Translations under genes and position numbers: made by a program
Part shown: positions 48,876 to 57,180 of the stretch, piece by piece
How the letters are laid out: each line of letters opens with the position of its first letter
Position numbering within the stretch: position 1 is the first letter of the stretch
Assembly (NCBI RefSeq): GCF_018736145.1
Contig: NZ_CP059997.1
Coordinates: 2,851,501-2,915,500, forward strand
Origin: Amycolatopsis sp. CA-230715
GTDB lineage: Bacteria; Actinomycetota; Actinomycetes; Mycobacteriales; Pseudonocardiaceae
DNA length: 64,000 nt
Direction of reading: 5' to 3'
The notes under the pieces: generated by a model
What the model was told of the DNA's origin: nothing
The model's database searches: none
Seen by the model: the letters and a program-made list of their open reading frames with translations, nothing else

Positions 48876-50305
48876 ACCGGGCTGGGGGCGCCTGGCTGGT
48901 CCTGGTCGCCACCGCGCTCGCGTCCATGATGGACGGTGTGGACGCGACCGGCCTCGCGGTCGCGAACCCGGTGCTCGCGCGTGAGTTCGGCGCCACGCTT
49001 CCCGGGCTTGAGCTGCTCACCGTCGGATACATGCTGGTGATGGCGATGGCACTGGTTCCGGCGGGGATGGTCGCCGACCGGATCGGCCACCGGCGCGTGT
49101 TCCTCGCCGGGCTCGTCGCGTTCGCCGCGAGCTCGTTGCTGACCGGGCTTTCCGGCTCGGTCGCCGAAATGGTGGTGTGGCGGCTCTTCCAGGGCGCCGC
49201 GGGCGCGACGCTGGCGGCCAGTTCGCTCGCGCTGCTGCGGCACGCCTTCCCACCGGAGCTGCTGAAGGTCGCGATCGGACTGTGGAGCGCCGGGCTGGCA
49301 CTCGCGACCGTGGTGGGCCCGTTCGTCGGCGGCGCGCTGGTCCAGTTCGTGAGCTGGCGCGCGATCTTCTTCGTCAACCTGCCGATCGCGCTGGCGGCGT
49401 TCGCCATCGCGGCGGCACTCGCGCCGCGCGCGACCACGGATGGCGGGAAGTCCAAGGTGGACGTGAGCGGCATAGCGCTGCTCACCTCGTCCCTGTTCGC
49501 ACTCGTCTCCGGGATCACCCGGGCGCAGGTGGACGGCTGGGCCAGCGCCTACCCGATGTGCGCGCTCGTCGCGTCGGCGGTGCTGCTGCTCGCCTTCGCC
49601 GCCCGTGAACGGGCCGCACCGAACCCGCTGCTCCCGCCCGCGCTGTTCCACAGTGGACGGTTGGTGAGCGGGCTCGCGGTGATCTTCGCCGCAGGGGTCA
49701 CGCACTTCGGCACCTCGTTCTACTTCGCGCTCTACCTGCAACAGATCAAGGGCCTCAGCCCGGTGCTGGCTGGCGCCGGGTTGCTGCCACTTATCGGACT
49801 GGTCGCGCTGGGCGGCCCCGCGAGCGGTTTCCTCAACCGCCGGTTCGGCGCGCGGACGCCCATCGTGGCCGGTCTGCTGATGCTCGCCGCGGGCTCGGCG
49901 GGACTGTCGCTCGCCGGGCTCGGCTCCGGCTACGGCGCGACCGTGGTGTTCCTGCTGCTGATGGGCCTCGGGATCGGTCTCGCCATGCCGTCGGCGGTCG
50001 AGGTCGTGATCGCCGCGGCGCCGAAGGAAACGGCGGGAGTCGCCGCCGGGCTGCAGCAGACCGTGCTGATGGTCTCCGGCGCCTTCGGCGCGGCGATCTA
50101 CGGGTCCATCATCACGGCACGCTCGCCGGGATCGGGCGAACAGGCGCTCACCTCGTACCGGCAAGCCGAGTTCGTCACCGGGTTCGGCCACGCGACCGCG
50201 GTCGGCGCCGTGCTGACGCTCGCCGCGGCGGCTATCGCGGCTGTTCTCGTCCGCCTGCCAGCACCTGACGCATCGGCGGCCGATCGGTCACCAGCACCTC
50301 GGTGA
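48872..50305 (+). CDS. MFS drug transporter (14-TM type)
   Basis: A 477-residue transporter of the EmrB/QacA-like group with about 14 membrane segments. The antiporter motif C region is GAAGATLAASSLALLRHAF and the loop motif reads VADRIGHRRVFLAG. The N-terminus WLVLVATALASMMDGVDATGLAVANP is typical of multidrug exporters. The GTG at 48872 overlaps the SRPBCC stop. Its last 74 bases overlap the convergent gpgS gene, so strong transcription of one could affect the other. Substrate unknown. Confidence 0.9.
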   Translation: MNRAGGAWLVLVATALASMMDGVDATGLAVANPVLAREFGATLPGLELLTVGYMLVMAMALVPAGMVADRIGHRRVFLAGLVAFAASSLLTGLSGSVAEMVVWRLFQGAAGATLAASSLALLRHAFPPELLKVAIGLWSAGLALATVVGPFVGGALVQFVSWRAIFFVNLPIALAAFAIAAALAPRATTDGGKSKVDVSGIALLTSSLFALVSGITRAQVDGWASAYPMCALVASAVLLLAFAARERAAPNPLLPPALFHSGRLVSGLAVIFAAGVTHFGTSFYFALYLQQIKGLSPVLAGAGLLPLIGLVALGGPASGFLNRRFGARTPIVAGLLMLAAGSAGLSLAGLGSGYGATVVFLLLMGLGIGLAMPSAVEVVIAAAPKETAGVAAGLQQTVLMVSGAFGAAIYGSIITARSPGSGEQALTSYRQAEFVTGFGHATAVGAVLTLAAAAIAAVLVRLPAPDASAADRSPAPR

Positions 50306-51176
50306 CGTCCGGCAGCCATTCCCCGGACACCTGCACGAACTGGGTCAGCTCCGCGCTCTCGCTCGCGTCCACCCCGGCGCGGGCGAGCGCGGTGCCGAGT
50401 ATCTGCCTCGCCATCACCCCGAGTTGCAGCAGCGAGCGGTTGCGGTGCTTGCGCACGCCGAGGTTGACCTGCGCGAGCCCGTCCATCCCGTAGGCGGCCT
50501 CGGCGTCCATCAGCAACCCGATCTCCACGCCGTACCCCGCCGCGAACGGCACGGACTCCAGGAACTCCCGCGTCGCCGCGTATTCGCCGCCGAGGGGCTG
50601 GATGATCCCGGACAGCGCCGGGCGCAGCGCGGCGAGCACCGGGCGCGCGAGCAGTTCGGTCACCCGGCCGCCGCCGGTGCCGAGTTCGGCGGTCTCCAGG
50701 CGCAGCGGGCGGCGGTAGAACCCCTTCACCAGGTGCACGCCCGGCGCGGTGAGCAACGGCCCGAGCAGCGCGGGCACGAAGGCGGGGTCCGGGTCGACCA
50801 GGTCGGAGTCGAGGTAGACGACGAGGTCCCCGGTCGTCGCCGCGAGCGCGCGCCAGAGCACTTCACCCTTGCCCGGCAACGGTTTCAGCGACGGCAGCAC
50901 GTCCTCGCGGCGTACCACCCTCGCCCCCGCCGCCGCCGCGACCTCGGCCGTGGCGTCGGTGGATCCGGAGTCGACCACGACCAGCTCGTCCACGAGCGTG
51001 CCGAGCAGCGGGCGCACGGACGCGACCACCGCGCCGACCGTCTCCTCCTCGTCGAGCGCGGGCATGACGACCGACACCGTCCGGCCGCCCTTCGCCTCGG
51101 CGAGCACCTCGGGTGTCCACAGTGGGTTCTGCCACGTGCGCCGCTCGAACCACCTCATGACCGTCGATCGTGCCAT
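50232..51176 (-). CDS. gpgS: Glucosyl-3-phosphoglycerate synthase GpgS
   Basis: A 314-residue GT81 glycosyltransferase that makes glucosyl-3-phosphoglycerate from UDP-glucose and 3-phosphoglycerate, the first step towards methylglucose lipopolysaccharide in mycobacteria. The GT-A parts are VSVVMPALDEEETVGAVVASVRPLL, DELVVVDSGSTDAT and the metal motif VVYLDSDLVDPDP near 122. GGEYAATREFLESVPFAAGYGVEIG and HRNRSLLQLGVMARQI follow. The mycobacterial homologue (Rv1208) lies between the same neighbours, DUF3117/tagA and LOG/dapE. The 3' end overlaps the MFS gene by 74 bases. Confidence 0.93.
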   Translation of the reverse strand: MARSTVMRWFERRTWQNPLWTPEVLAEAKGGRTVSVVMPALDEEETVGAVVASVRPLLGTLVDELVVVDSGSTDATAEVAAAAGARVVRREDVLPSLKPLPGKGEVLWRALAATTGDLVVYLDSDLVDPDPAFVPALLGPLLTAPGVHLVKGFYRRPLRLETAELGTGGGRVTELLARPVLAALRPALSGIIQPLGGEYAATREFLESVPFAAGYGVEIGLLMDAEAAYGMDGLAQVNLGVRKHRNRSLLQLGVMARQILGTALARAGVDASESAELTQFVQVSGEWLPDVTEVLVTDRPPMRQVLAGGREQPR

Positions 51177-51205
51177 GCTGGACGCGGTACCCAGCCGAGG
51201 AGGAC

Positions 51206-51880
51206 ATGTTGGTTCAGTGGTTCGTCCGTTTTGTACTGGCCCCGCTGGCGCGGATGATCTACCGGCCGGTGGTCCACGGCATCCAGAACGTGCCCGCCAC
51301 CGGCCCCGTCGTCATCGCGGCGAACCACAGGGCGGCGCTCGACACCGCGGTCATCCCGTTCGTCACCCCGCGCCCGGTGAAGTTCCTCGGCAAGGCCGAG
51401 TACTTCGAAGGCAAGGGGCTCAAGGGCCGGTTCGTCGCGGCCTTCCTCACCGGGCTCGGCTACGTCCCGGTGGAGCGCGGCAACGCGCAGGCCGGGCTCG
51501 CCGCGCTCGAAGCGGGCCGCAAGGTGCTCACCGACGGCGGCGCGTTCGGGATCTACCCCGAGGGCACCCGCTCGCTCGACGGCAGGCTGCACCGCGGCCA
51601 CACCGGCGTCGCAGCGCTCGCACTGGCCACCGGCGCGCTGGTGGTGCCCGCCGCGCTGAGCGGCACCGAGAAGCTGCAACCGAACGGCAAGCGCATCCCG
51701 CGGCTGGCGCGGATCACGATCACCTTCGGCCGCCCGATCGACTTCTCCCGCTACGAGGGGCTCGACGCGTCACCGGCGATCCGGCGCGCGGCCACCGACG
51801 AGGTCATGTACGCCATCGCTGAGCTGTCCGGCCAGGAGTACGTCGACAAGTACCACAAACGCCCGAACGAAGCCGCCTGA
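51206..51880 (+). CDS. 1-acyl-glycerol-3-phosphate acyltransferase-like protein
   Basis: A 224-residue PlsC-type acyltransferase: an amphipathic N-terminus (LVQWFVRFVLAPLARMIYRPVV), the catalytic NHRAALD (HX4D) near residue 40, and FGIYPEGTRSLDGRLHRGHTGVAALAL near 120 (glycerol-phosphate binding). It probably sits on the membrane surface and makes phosphatidic acid or acylates another lipid. The ATG at 51206 lies within two bases of AGGAGG; TTG 51209 would have better spacing. A palindromic repeat cluster follows before convergent LOG genes. Confidence 0.9.
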   Translation: MLVQWFVRFVLAPLARMIYRPVVHGIQNVPATGPVVIAANHRAALDTAVIPFVTPRPVKFLGKAEYFEGKGLKGRFVAAFLTGLGYVPVERGNAQAGLAALEAGRKVLTDGGAFGIYPEGTRSLDGRLHRGHTGVAALALATGALVVPAALSGTEKLQPNGKRIPRLARITITFGRPIDFSRYEGLDASPAIRRAATDEVMYAIAELSGQEYVDKYHKRPNEAA

Positions 51881-51922
51881 GCATTTTGCGCCTGCCCTAA
51901 TGGCCGCGGGACGCCATCAGGT

Positions 51923-52019
51923 GCTCCGAAGGCCACCTTCGGGGAATCCAGCGCCACTTTCTCGGCCCTCGCGGATCTTCGGGCGGAGCTGCCCATGCCC
52001 CGAAGGTGGCCTTCAGGGC
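51923..52019. repeat. Pair of palindromic repeats (cluster 4)
   Basis: Units at 51923-51945 (GCTCCGAAGGCCACCTTCGG...) and 51997-52019 (GCCCCGAAGGTGGCCTTCAG...) lie 74 bases apart, in the gap between the convergent acyltransferase and LOG genes. The wider spacing matches the 74-76 base spacing in the cluster at 40.2 kb. Confidence 0.8.
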
Positions 52020-52114
52020 GCCAGACGCCGCGAACTCGACCCTCGCACCACACTCCCGCCACCCGCGCGAGCCCACAGCAAGCCTTCGCGTGCCCTCGAA
52101 CGAAGCGGCCTGAG

Positions 52115-52684
52115 CTACTCGACCCACTTGCCGATGACAGGTGCTTCGTACTCGGCGAAAGCCTTCAGCAGCACGGCAGGGTCCTCGTCGACGAACAGCA
52201 GTTCCCGGTGCTGCGTGCGCAGGAAGCCCTCGTCGACCATGTGGTCGACGAACTCGCGCAGCCGCGTGTAGTACCCGCCGACGTCGACCAGGCCCAGTGG
52301 CTTCCCGTGCAGGCCGAGCTGGGCCCACGTCCAGATCTCGAACAGCTCCTCCAGCGTGCCCGCGCCACCGGGCAGCGCGAGGAACCCGTCGGAGAACTCG
52401 GCCATCTTGGCCTTGCGCTCGTGCATGTCCGCGACGACGTGCAGCTCGGTCAGCCCGGCGTGCGAGATCTCGACGCGGCTCAGGTGCTGCGGGATGACCC
52501 CGATGACCTCACCGCCCGCGGCGAGCGCGGCGTCGGCGACCACACCCATCGTGCCGACGCTGGCGCCGCCGTAGACGAGCCCGATGCCGCGCTCGGCGAG
52601 CATCGTGCCCAGCGCCGCCGCGCGCTCGGCGTACAGCGGCGAAAAGCCCATCGAAGAGCCGCAGAAAACGCAGATGCGGTTAAT
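52115..52684 (-). CDS. LOG family protein (putative 5'-monophosphate phosphoribohydrolase), ATT start
   Basis: A 189-residue LOG protein (TIGR00730 type), a group that cleaves nucleoside 5'-monophosphates; plant members release cytokinins. The signature PGGAGTLEELFEIWTWAQLG is at about 105-125, and GGASVGTMGVVADAALAAGG near 40. The expected N-terminus (NRICVFCGSS) is encoded before the first ATG at 52651. No ATG, GTG, CTG or TTG is available there, but ATT at 52684 has GGGAGG six bases upstream and overlaps the stop of the preceding LOG gene (CATTAA). I take this rare ATT as the start. Confidence 0.85.
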   Translation of the reverse strand: MNRICVFCGSSMGFSPLYAERAAALGTMLAERGIGLVYGGASVGTMGVVADAALAAGGEVIGVIPQHLSRVEISHAGLTELHVVADMHERKAKMAEFSDGFLALPGGAGTLEELFEIWTWAQLGLHGKPLGLVDVGGYYTRLREFVDHMVDEGFLRTQHRELLFVDEDPAVLLKAFAEYEAPVIGKWVE

Positions 52685-53489
52685 GGGTGTCCTCCCATGC
52701 CTGGTACGACTCGAGCACCACGCGCACGGCGTCGTCGATGTCGTCGGTGACGTGGAGCAGGTCGAGGTCCTTCTCCGATATCTTGCCCTCGGCCAGCAGC
52801 GTGCTCGCGATCCAGTCGTACAGCCCGCCCCAATAGGACTGTCCGAAAAGGACGACCGGGAACTTGGTGACCTTCTTGGTCTGGACCAGCGTGAGCGCCT
52901 CGAACAGCTCGTCGAGCGTGCCGAACCCGCCGGGAAGGCAGATGAACGCCTGCGAGTACTTGATGAACATCGTCTTGCGGGCGAAGAAGTAGCGGAAGTT
53001 CACGCCGAGGTCGACCCACGGGTTCAGGCCCTGCTCGAACGGCAGCTCGATGCCGAGCCCGATGGAGAACCCGCCCGCTTCGGACGCGCCGCGGTTGACC
53101 GCCTCCATCGCGCCGGGGCCGCCGCCGGTGATCGTGGCGAACCCGGCGTTGGCGAGCGCGGCACCGATCTTGCGGCCCAGTTCGTACTCGGGGTGGTCGC
53201 GCTGGGTGCGCGCGGAGCCGAACACGGTGACCGCGCGCGGCACCTCGGCCAGCGCGCCGAACCCCTCCACGAACTCCGCCTGGATCCGCAGCACGCGCCA
53301 CGGGTCGGTGTGCACCCAGTCGCTGGGGCCGCGGGAATCCAGCAGCCGCTCGTCGGTGGTGCTGGCCTCTTCGCGCCGGTCCCGGCGCAGGACCACCGGG
53401 CCGCGGTGCTTCTCGGGCGGATGCTCCGGGTACTGCTCGCCTGGCACGTCCGGTCGGGTCATCCGCTCATCGGCTCGTCGTTCACTCAC
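52680..53489 (-). CDS. LOG family protein (longer type)
   Basis: A 269-residue LOG-family protein with a 65-residue N-terminal extension (SERRADERMTRPDVPGEQYPEHPPEKHRGP) before the domain VTVFGSARTQRDHPEYELGRKIGAALANAG. TITGGGPGAMEAVNRGASEAGG and the signature ICLPGGFGTLDELFEALTLVQ are present. The mycobacterial counterpart is Rv1205 beside dapE. Its stop overlaps the presumed ATT start of the second LOG gene. The GTG at 53489 is the furthest start; an ATG nine codons later (MTRPDV) is possible. Confidence 0.9.
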   Translation of the reverse strand: MSERRADERMTRPDVPGEQYPEHPPEKHRGPVVLRRDRREEASTTDERLLDSRGPSDWVHTDPWRVLRIQAEFVEGFGALAEVPRAVTVFGSARTQRDHPEYELGRKIGAALANAGFATITGGGPGAMEAVNRGASEAGGFSIGLGIELPFEQGLNPWVDLGVNFRYFFARKTMFIKYSQAFICLPGGFGTLDELFEALTLVQTKKVTKFPVVLFGQSYWGGLYDWIASTLLAEGKISEKDLDLLHVTDDIDDAVRVVLESYQAWEDTH

Positions 53490-53530
53490 CCGTGCTTTGT
53501 ATCGCGCCCGCCGGGTTCGCGCTACCAGGT

Positions 53531-54607
53531 TCAGGCGCCGAGGAACGACTGTAAGACGCTTTTCACCTGCCGGATCTCCGTCGCGGCCACGTTCTCCCCC
53601 TGCGTGTGCGCGAGGGCGGGATCACCGGGCCCGTAGTTGACCGCGGGCATGCCGAGCGCGGCGAAGCGGGCGACGTCGGTCCAGCCGAGCTTGGCCATCG
53701 GCTGCCCGCCCGCCGCGGCGACCAGTTCCGCCGCCGCGGGCGCGCCGAGGCCGGGCAGCGCACCCGGCGAAAGGTCCACAATGGACAGCTCGTAGCCGTC
53801 GAACACCTCGCGCAGGTGCTTTTCCGCCTGCTCCGGCGAACGGTCCGGCGCGAAGCGGTGGTTGACGGTGAGCACGGCCTCGTCCGGCACCACGTTTCCG
53901 GCCACCCCACCGGAAATCTTCACCGCCTGCAACCCTTCCCGGTAGGTCAGGCCGTCGATCTTGGGCGTGCGCGGCTGGTACTCCGACAGCAGTCGCAGCG
54001 GTTCGGAAAGGAGGTGGATCGCGTTCACCCCGCGCCACGCGCGCGCGGTGTGCGCTCGCGCGCCGATGACGCGGATCTCCGCGCGCATGGTGCCCTGGCA
54101 CCCGGCCTCGATCACCGCGTTCGACGGCTCGCCCACGATCGCGAGATCGGCGCGCAGCCAGTCGGGCAGCTCCCGTTCGATGCGGCCGAGCCCGTTGCGC
54201 ACCGCCGCGACCTCTTCGCAGTCGTAGAAGACGAACGTCACATCGTGCTTCGGCGCCGGGACCGTCGCGGCGAGGTGCAGGAAGACCGCGTCGCCGCCCT
54301 TCATGTCGACGGTGCCGAGGCCGTGCAGGCGCTCCGCGTCGCCGCGCCCTTCCCTGCGCACCGGCAGGTTCGCGTTGACCGGCACGGTGTCGAGATGTCC
54401 GGCGAGGATCACCCTGCTCGGGCGGCCGAGATTCGTCCTGGCGAGCACCGCGTCCCCGTTGCGCACGACCTCGAGGTGCCCGGCCTGTCGTTCCAGCGCC
54501 TCCTGCACGGCGTCGGCGATGGCGGCTTCGTCACCGGAAACGCTTTCGATGTCCACGAGCGCGGCGGTCAGGTCGACGGGGTCGGTACCGAGGTCGAGAG
54601 TGCTCAC
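53531..54607 (-). CDS. dapE: Succinyl-diaminopimelate desuccinylase DapE
   Basis: A 358-residue M20 deacylase that removes succinate from N-succinyl-LL-diaminopimelate in lysine/peptidoglycan synthesis. The metal motifs are AGHLDTVPVNANLP near 72 and GLGTVDMKGGDAVFLHLA near 100, with the catalytic glutamates in FVFYDCEEVAAVRNGLG near 140 and GEPSNAVIEAGCQG. The dimerisation domain follows. The GTG at 54607 begins VSTLDLGTDPVDLTAAL; the frame to 54826 is probably non-coding. The neighbouring dapD on the other strand works earlier in the same pathway. Confidence 0.92.
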   Translation of the reverse strand: MSTLDLGTDPVDLTAALVDIESVSGDEAAIADAVQEALERQAGHLEVVRNGDAVLARTNLGRPSRVILAGHLDTVPVNANLPVRREGRGDAERLHGLGTVDMKGGDAVFLHLAATVPAPKHDVTFVFYDCEEVAAVRNGLGRIERELPDWLRADLAIVGEPSNAVIEAGCQGTMRAEIRVIGARAHTARAWRGVNAIHLLSEPLRLLSEYQPRTPKIDGLTYREGLQAVKISGGVAGNVVPDEAVLTVNHRFAPDRSPEQAEKHLREVFDGYELSIVDLSPGALPGLGAPAAAELVAAAGGQPMAKLGWTDVARFAALGMPAVNYGPGDPALAHTQGENVAATEIRQVKSVLQSFLGA

Positions 54608-54671
54608 CCCGGGCACGCTACGCGCTTGCCTCCCTGCGGCCGGGGGCGGTGCTGGGCGTACCGTCAGCGCC

Positions 54672-55109
54672 GTGCGGACGAGAATCGTGGCGGCGAGCGC
54701 GCTGGCCCTGCTGGCGGTCCTGGTTTCCGGGTGCTCCGGTGAAGCGGGCCCGAAACCGAAGCCGCAGGCGCCCGATCCCGGGATCTCCGGCCTCAAGGTG
54801 AAGCTCGAAGCGCTCGTGGCGGACACCTGCTATTCGAAGCCGGGCGGCCAGGAGCCGAAGGGCTGTGAAAAGTACGTCACTCAACTGGGTGGCACCGCGG
54901 GCACCGTGCACAAGCAGGCGGGCCTGGCCAAGAACCCGAAGCTCGACGGGTTCGCCACCGACCTCGACCACGGCGTCGAGGCCTACCGGGCAGGTGGGTG
55001 CACCACGGTCGCCTCGGCGGCGCCCGGTCCGTGCGTCGACTCGCTGACCGCGATCGCCCGATCCCTCCGCGAGATCAAGAGCACCGTGGACGCGCTGCCC
55101 GACGCATGA
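54672..55109 (+). CDS. Small lipoprotein of unknown function
   Basis: A 145-residue predicted lipoprotein. The signal peptide (RIVAASALALLAVLVSGC) has its lipobox cysteine near residue 21. The mature domain has paired cysteines (ADTCYSKPGGQEPKGCEKYV, GGCTTVASAAPGPCVDSL) and is otherwise helical. The GTG at 54672 lacks a clear ribosome-binding site. It is divergent from dapE and precedes dapD by 31 bases, so it may share dapD's transcript. I recognise no family. Confidence 0.7.
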   Translation: MRTRIVAASALALLAVLVSGCSGEAGPKPKPQAPDPGISGLKVKLEALVADTCYSKPGGQEPKGCEKYVTQLGGTAGTVHKQAGLAKNPKLDGFATDLDHGVEAYRAGGCTTVASAAPGPCVDSLTAIARSLREIKSTVDALPDA

Positions 55110-55140
55110 TGACCAGCGACGGCTGGGTTACCGTGTCGAC

Positions 55141-56127
55141 GTGAGCGAGCAGACCCCCAATCCCGAAAGCACCGGCGCGCACGGAGTCGGCCTGGCCACC
55201 GTGACCGTCGGCGGCACCGTGCTGGACACCTGGTTCCCGCAGCCGAAGCTGACCGAGGCAGGCGAGGGCACCGGCACCGAGCGGCTGACCATGGAACAGG
55301 CCGTCGAGGCGCTCGGCGAGTCCGTCGGCGCGCTGATCGGCGAAGACCCGGCGCGCGGCGTCGAGGTCGTCGCGGTGCGCACGACCATCGGGTCGCTCGC
55401 CACCGCACCCGCCGACGCGCACGACGTCTACCTGCGGCTGCACCTGCTCTCCCACCGGCTGGTCCGCCCGCACGGGCAGAGCCTCGACGGCATCTTCGGG
55501 CTGCTGTCCAATGTGGTCTGGACGAACCACGGGCCGTGCCCGGTCGAAGGGTTCGAGGCGACCAGGCTCCGCCTGCGCGGCCGCGGCAACGTGACGGTGT
55601 ACGGCATCGACAAGTTCCCGCGCATGGTCGACTACGTGACCCCGTCCGGCGTCCGGATCGCCGACGCGGACCGCGCCCGGCTCGGCGCGCACCTGGCTTC
55701 GGGCACCACGGTCATGCACGAAGGCTTCGTGAACTACAACGCGGGCACGCTCGGCGCGTCCATGGTGGAGGGCCGGATCTCGGCCGGTGTCGTGGTCGGC
55801 GACGGCTCCGACGTCGGCGGCGGGGCGTCGATCATGGGCACCCTCTCCGGCGGCGGCACGGAGGTCATCTCGCTCGGCGAGCGCTGCCTGATCGGCGCCA
55901 ACGGCGGCTGCGGGATCTCCCTCGGCGACGACTCGGTGATCGAGGCCGGTCTGTACGTCACCGCGGGCACCAAGGTCGTCTTCGACGGCAAGACGGTCAA
56001 GGCGCGCGAGCTTTCCGGCGCCACCGGCGTGCTGTTCCGCCGCAACTCGACGAGCGGTCAGGTCGAGGCGGTCCCGAGGACCGGTACCGGGATCGAACTG
56101 AACGCCGCCCTGCACGCGAACGACTGA
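55141..56127 (+). CDS. dapD: Tetrahydrodipicolinate N-succinyltransferase DapD
   Basis: A 328-residue succinyltransferase of the actinobacterial DapD type (left-handed beta-helix). The N-terminal domain is ATVTVGGTVLDTWFPQPKL; hexapeptide-like turns follow in the second half: HLASGTTVMHEGFVNYNAGTLG, MVEGRISAGVVVGDGSDVGGGASIMG and RCLIGANGGCGISLGDDSVIEAGLYVTAGTK. The catalytic glutamate lies in the MVEGRIS segment. It succinylates tetrahydrodipicolinate on the way to diaminopimelate. The GTG at 55141 is used. dapE lies divergent to the left and dapC further right, so the pathway is clustered but not in one operon. Confidence 0.94.
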   Translation: MSEQTPNPESTGAHGVGLATVTVGGTVLDTWFPQPKLTEAGEGTGTERLTMEQAVEALGESVGALIGEDPARGVEVVAVRTTIGSLATAPADAHDVYLRLHLLSHRLVRPHGQSLDGIFGLLSNVVWTNHGPCPVEGFEATRLRLRGRGNVTVYGIDKFPRMVDYVTPSGVRIADADRARLGAHLASGTTVMHEGFVNYNAGTLGASMVEGRISAGVVVGDGSDVGGGASIMGTLSGGGTEVISLGERCLIGANGGCGISLGDDSVIEAGLYVTAGTKVVFDGKTVKARELSGATGVLFRRNSTSGQVEAVPRTGTGIELNAALHAND

Positions 56128-56193
56128 CCCTTCTCCGACGGGAGGCGTTCACGTTGTGGAAGGCACCTCCATCGTTCACCTACCATTCATCTC

Positions 56194-57180
56194 GTGAGCA
56201 CCTCATCCTCCGCGCGGAGCGGGAAGAAGACGGCCAAAAAGGCATTGACCGCGGCCGAGCTCGGGCTGCCCGCGAAGCCGGTCAAGCCGCGCGCGAGCGA
56301 CCCGCCCGCGACCCATCTGCGCGCGAAGCTGGACGCGGACCTGCGCGCGGTGCTCAAGCACGAGCCGGGCACCCGCAGCGGCGTGGACCCCGAGGACCTG
56401 CACCAGATGCGGGTGTCCACCCGTCGACTGCGCAGCGTCCTCAAGACGGCGGGCGGCCCGCTCGGCTCCACCGCGGACACCGTGCGCGCCGAACTCGGCT
56501 GGCTCGGCGCCGCGCTCGGTGAGGTCCGCGACTACGACGTCCTGATCGGACACCTGCGCGAGGTGGTCGCCGAGTTCGAGACCGCGGACCAGCCTGCCGG
56601 GCACGAGCTGGTCTCGGTGTTCGTCGCCGAGCGCGCGCAGGCGAAGCGGCGGCTGACGAAGGCGCTCAACAGCGAGCGCTACCGCGTGCTGCTGCAGTCG
56701 GTGGCCCAGCTGACGCGGCTGCCCGACCACGAACCCGAAACCACCGAAAAGTCCACAGTGGACGAATCGGATCTCGTCACCGCGCTGCGCGTCCCGCACC
56801 GCAAGCTCGCGAAGGCCATCGACGCGCTGCCTGCCGAACCGCCCGACCCGGAGCTGCACGCGTTGCGCATCAAGGGAAAGCGGCTGCGCTACGCAGCCGA
56901 GCTCGCGCTCACCTCGGCGAAGAAAAAGCGCGCCGACCGCGTCAAGAAGCTGATCAGCGCCACGAAGGACCTGCAGACGATCCTCGGCGACCACCAGGAC
57001 GCCGTGGTGGCCGCGGACCGCATGCGCGACCTCGTGCGGGGTGCCGCCGAGGGCAACGCGCGGATCGGGTTCATCGCGGGCCGGATCGCCGAGCGCGAGC
57101 TGGTGAAACGGCTCGACACTCGCGCGCGCTGGCGCTCGGCGTGGCTGAAGGTCGACGCCGCCGCTCAGCGCGCGATGTAA
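56194..57180 (+). CDS. CHAD domain protein
   Basis: A 328-residue protein with a CHAD domain (conserved histidine alpha-helical domain): PEDLHQMRVSTRRLRSVLKTAGGPLG near 68 and LHALRIKGKRLRYAAELAL near 222, with LGDHQDAVVAADRMRDL later. The conserved histidines and basic clusters bind polyphosphate in characterised members. A basic N-terminus (RSGKKTAKKALTAAELG) precedes it. No CYTH domain is attached. The GTG at 56194 begins MSTSSSARSG. The 3' end overlaps the monooxygenase by 16 bases. It probably localises to polyphosphate granules, by family analogy. Confidence 0.9.
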   Translation: MSTSSSARSGKKTAKKALTAAELGLPAKPVKPRASDPPATHLRAKLDADLRAVLKHEPGTRSGVDPEDLHQMRVSTRRLRSVLKTAGGPLGSTADTVRAELGWLGAALGEVRDYDVLIGHLREVVAEFETADQPAGHELVSVFVAERAQAKRRLTKALNSERYRVLLQSVAQLTRLPDHEPETTEKSTVDESDLVTALRVPHRKLAKAIDALPAEPPDPELHALRIKGKRLRYAAELALTSAKKKRADRVKKLISATKDLQTILGDHQDAVVAADRMRDLVRGAAEGNARIGFIAGRIAERELVKRLDTRARWRSAWLKVDAAAQRAM

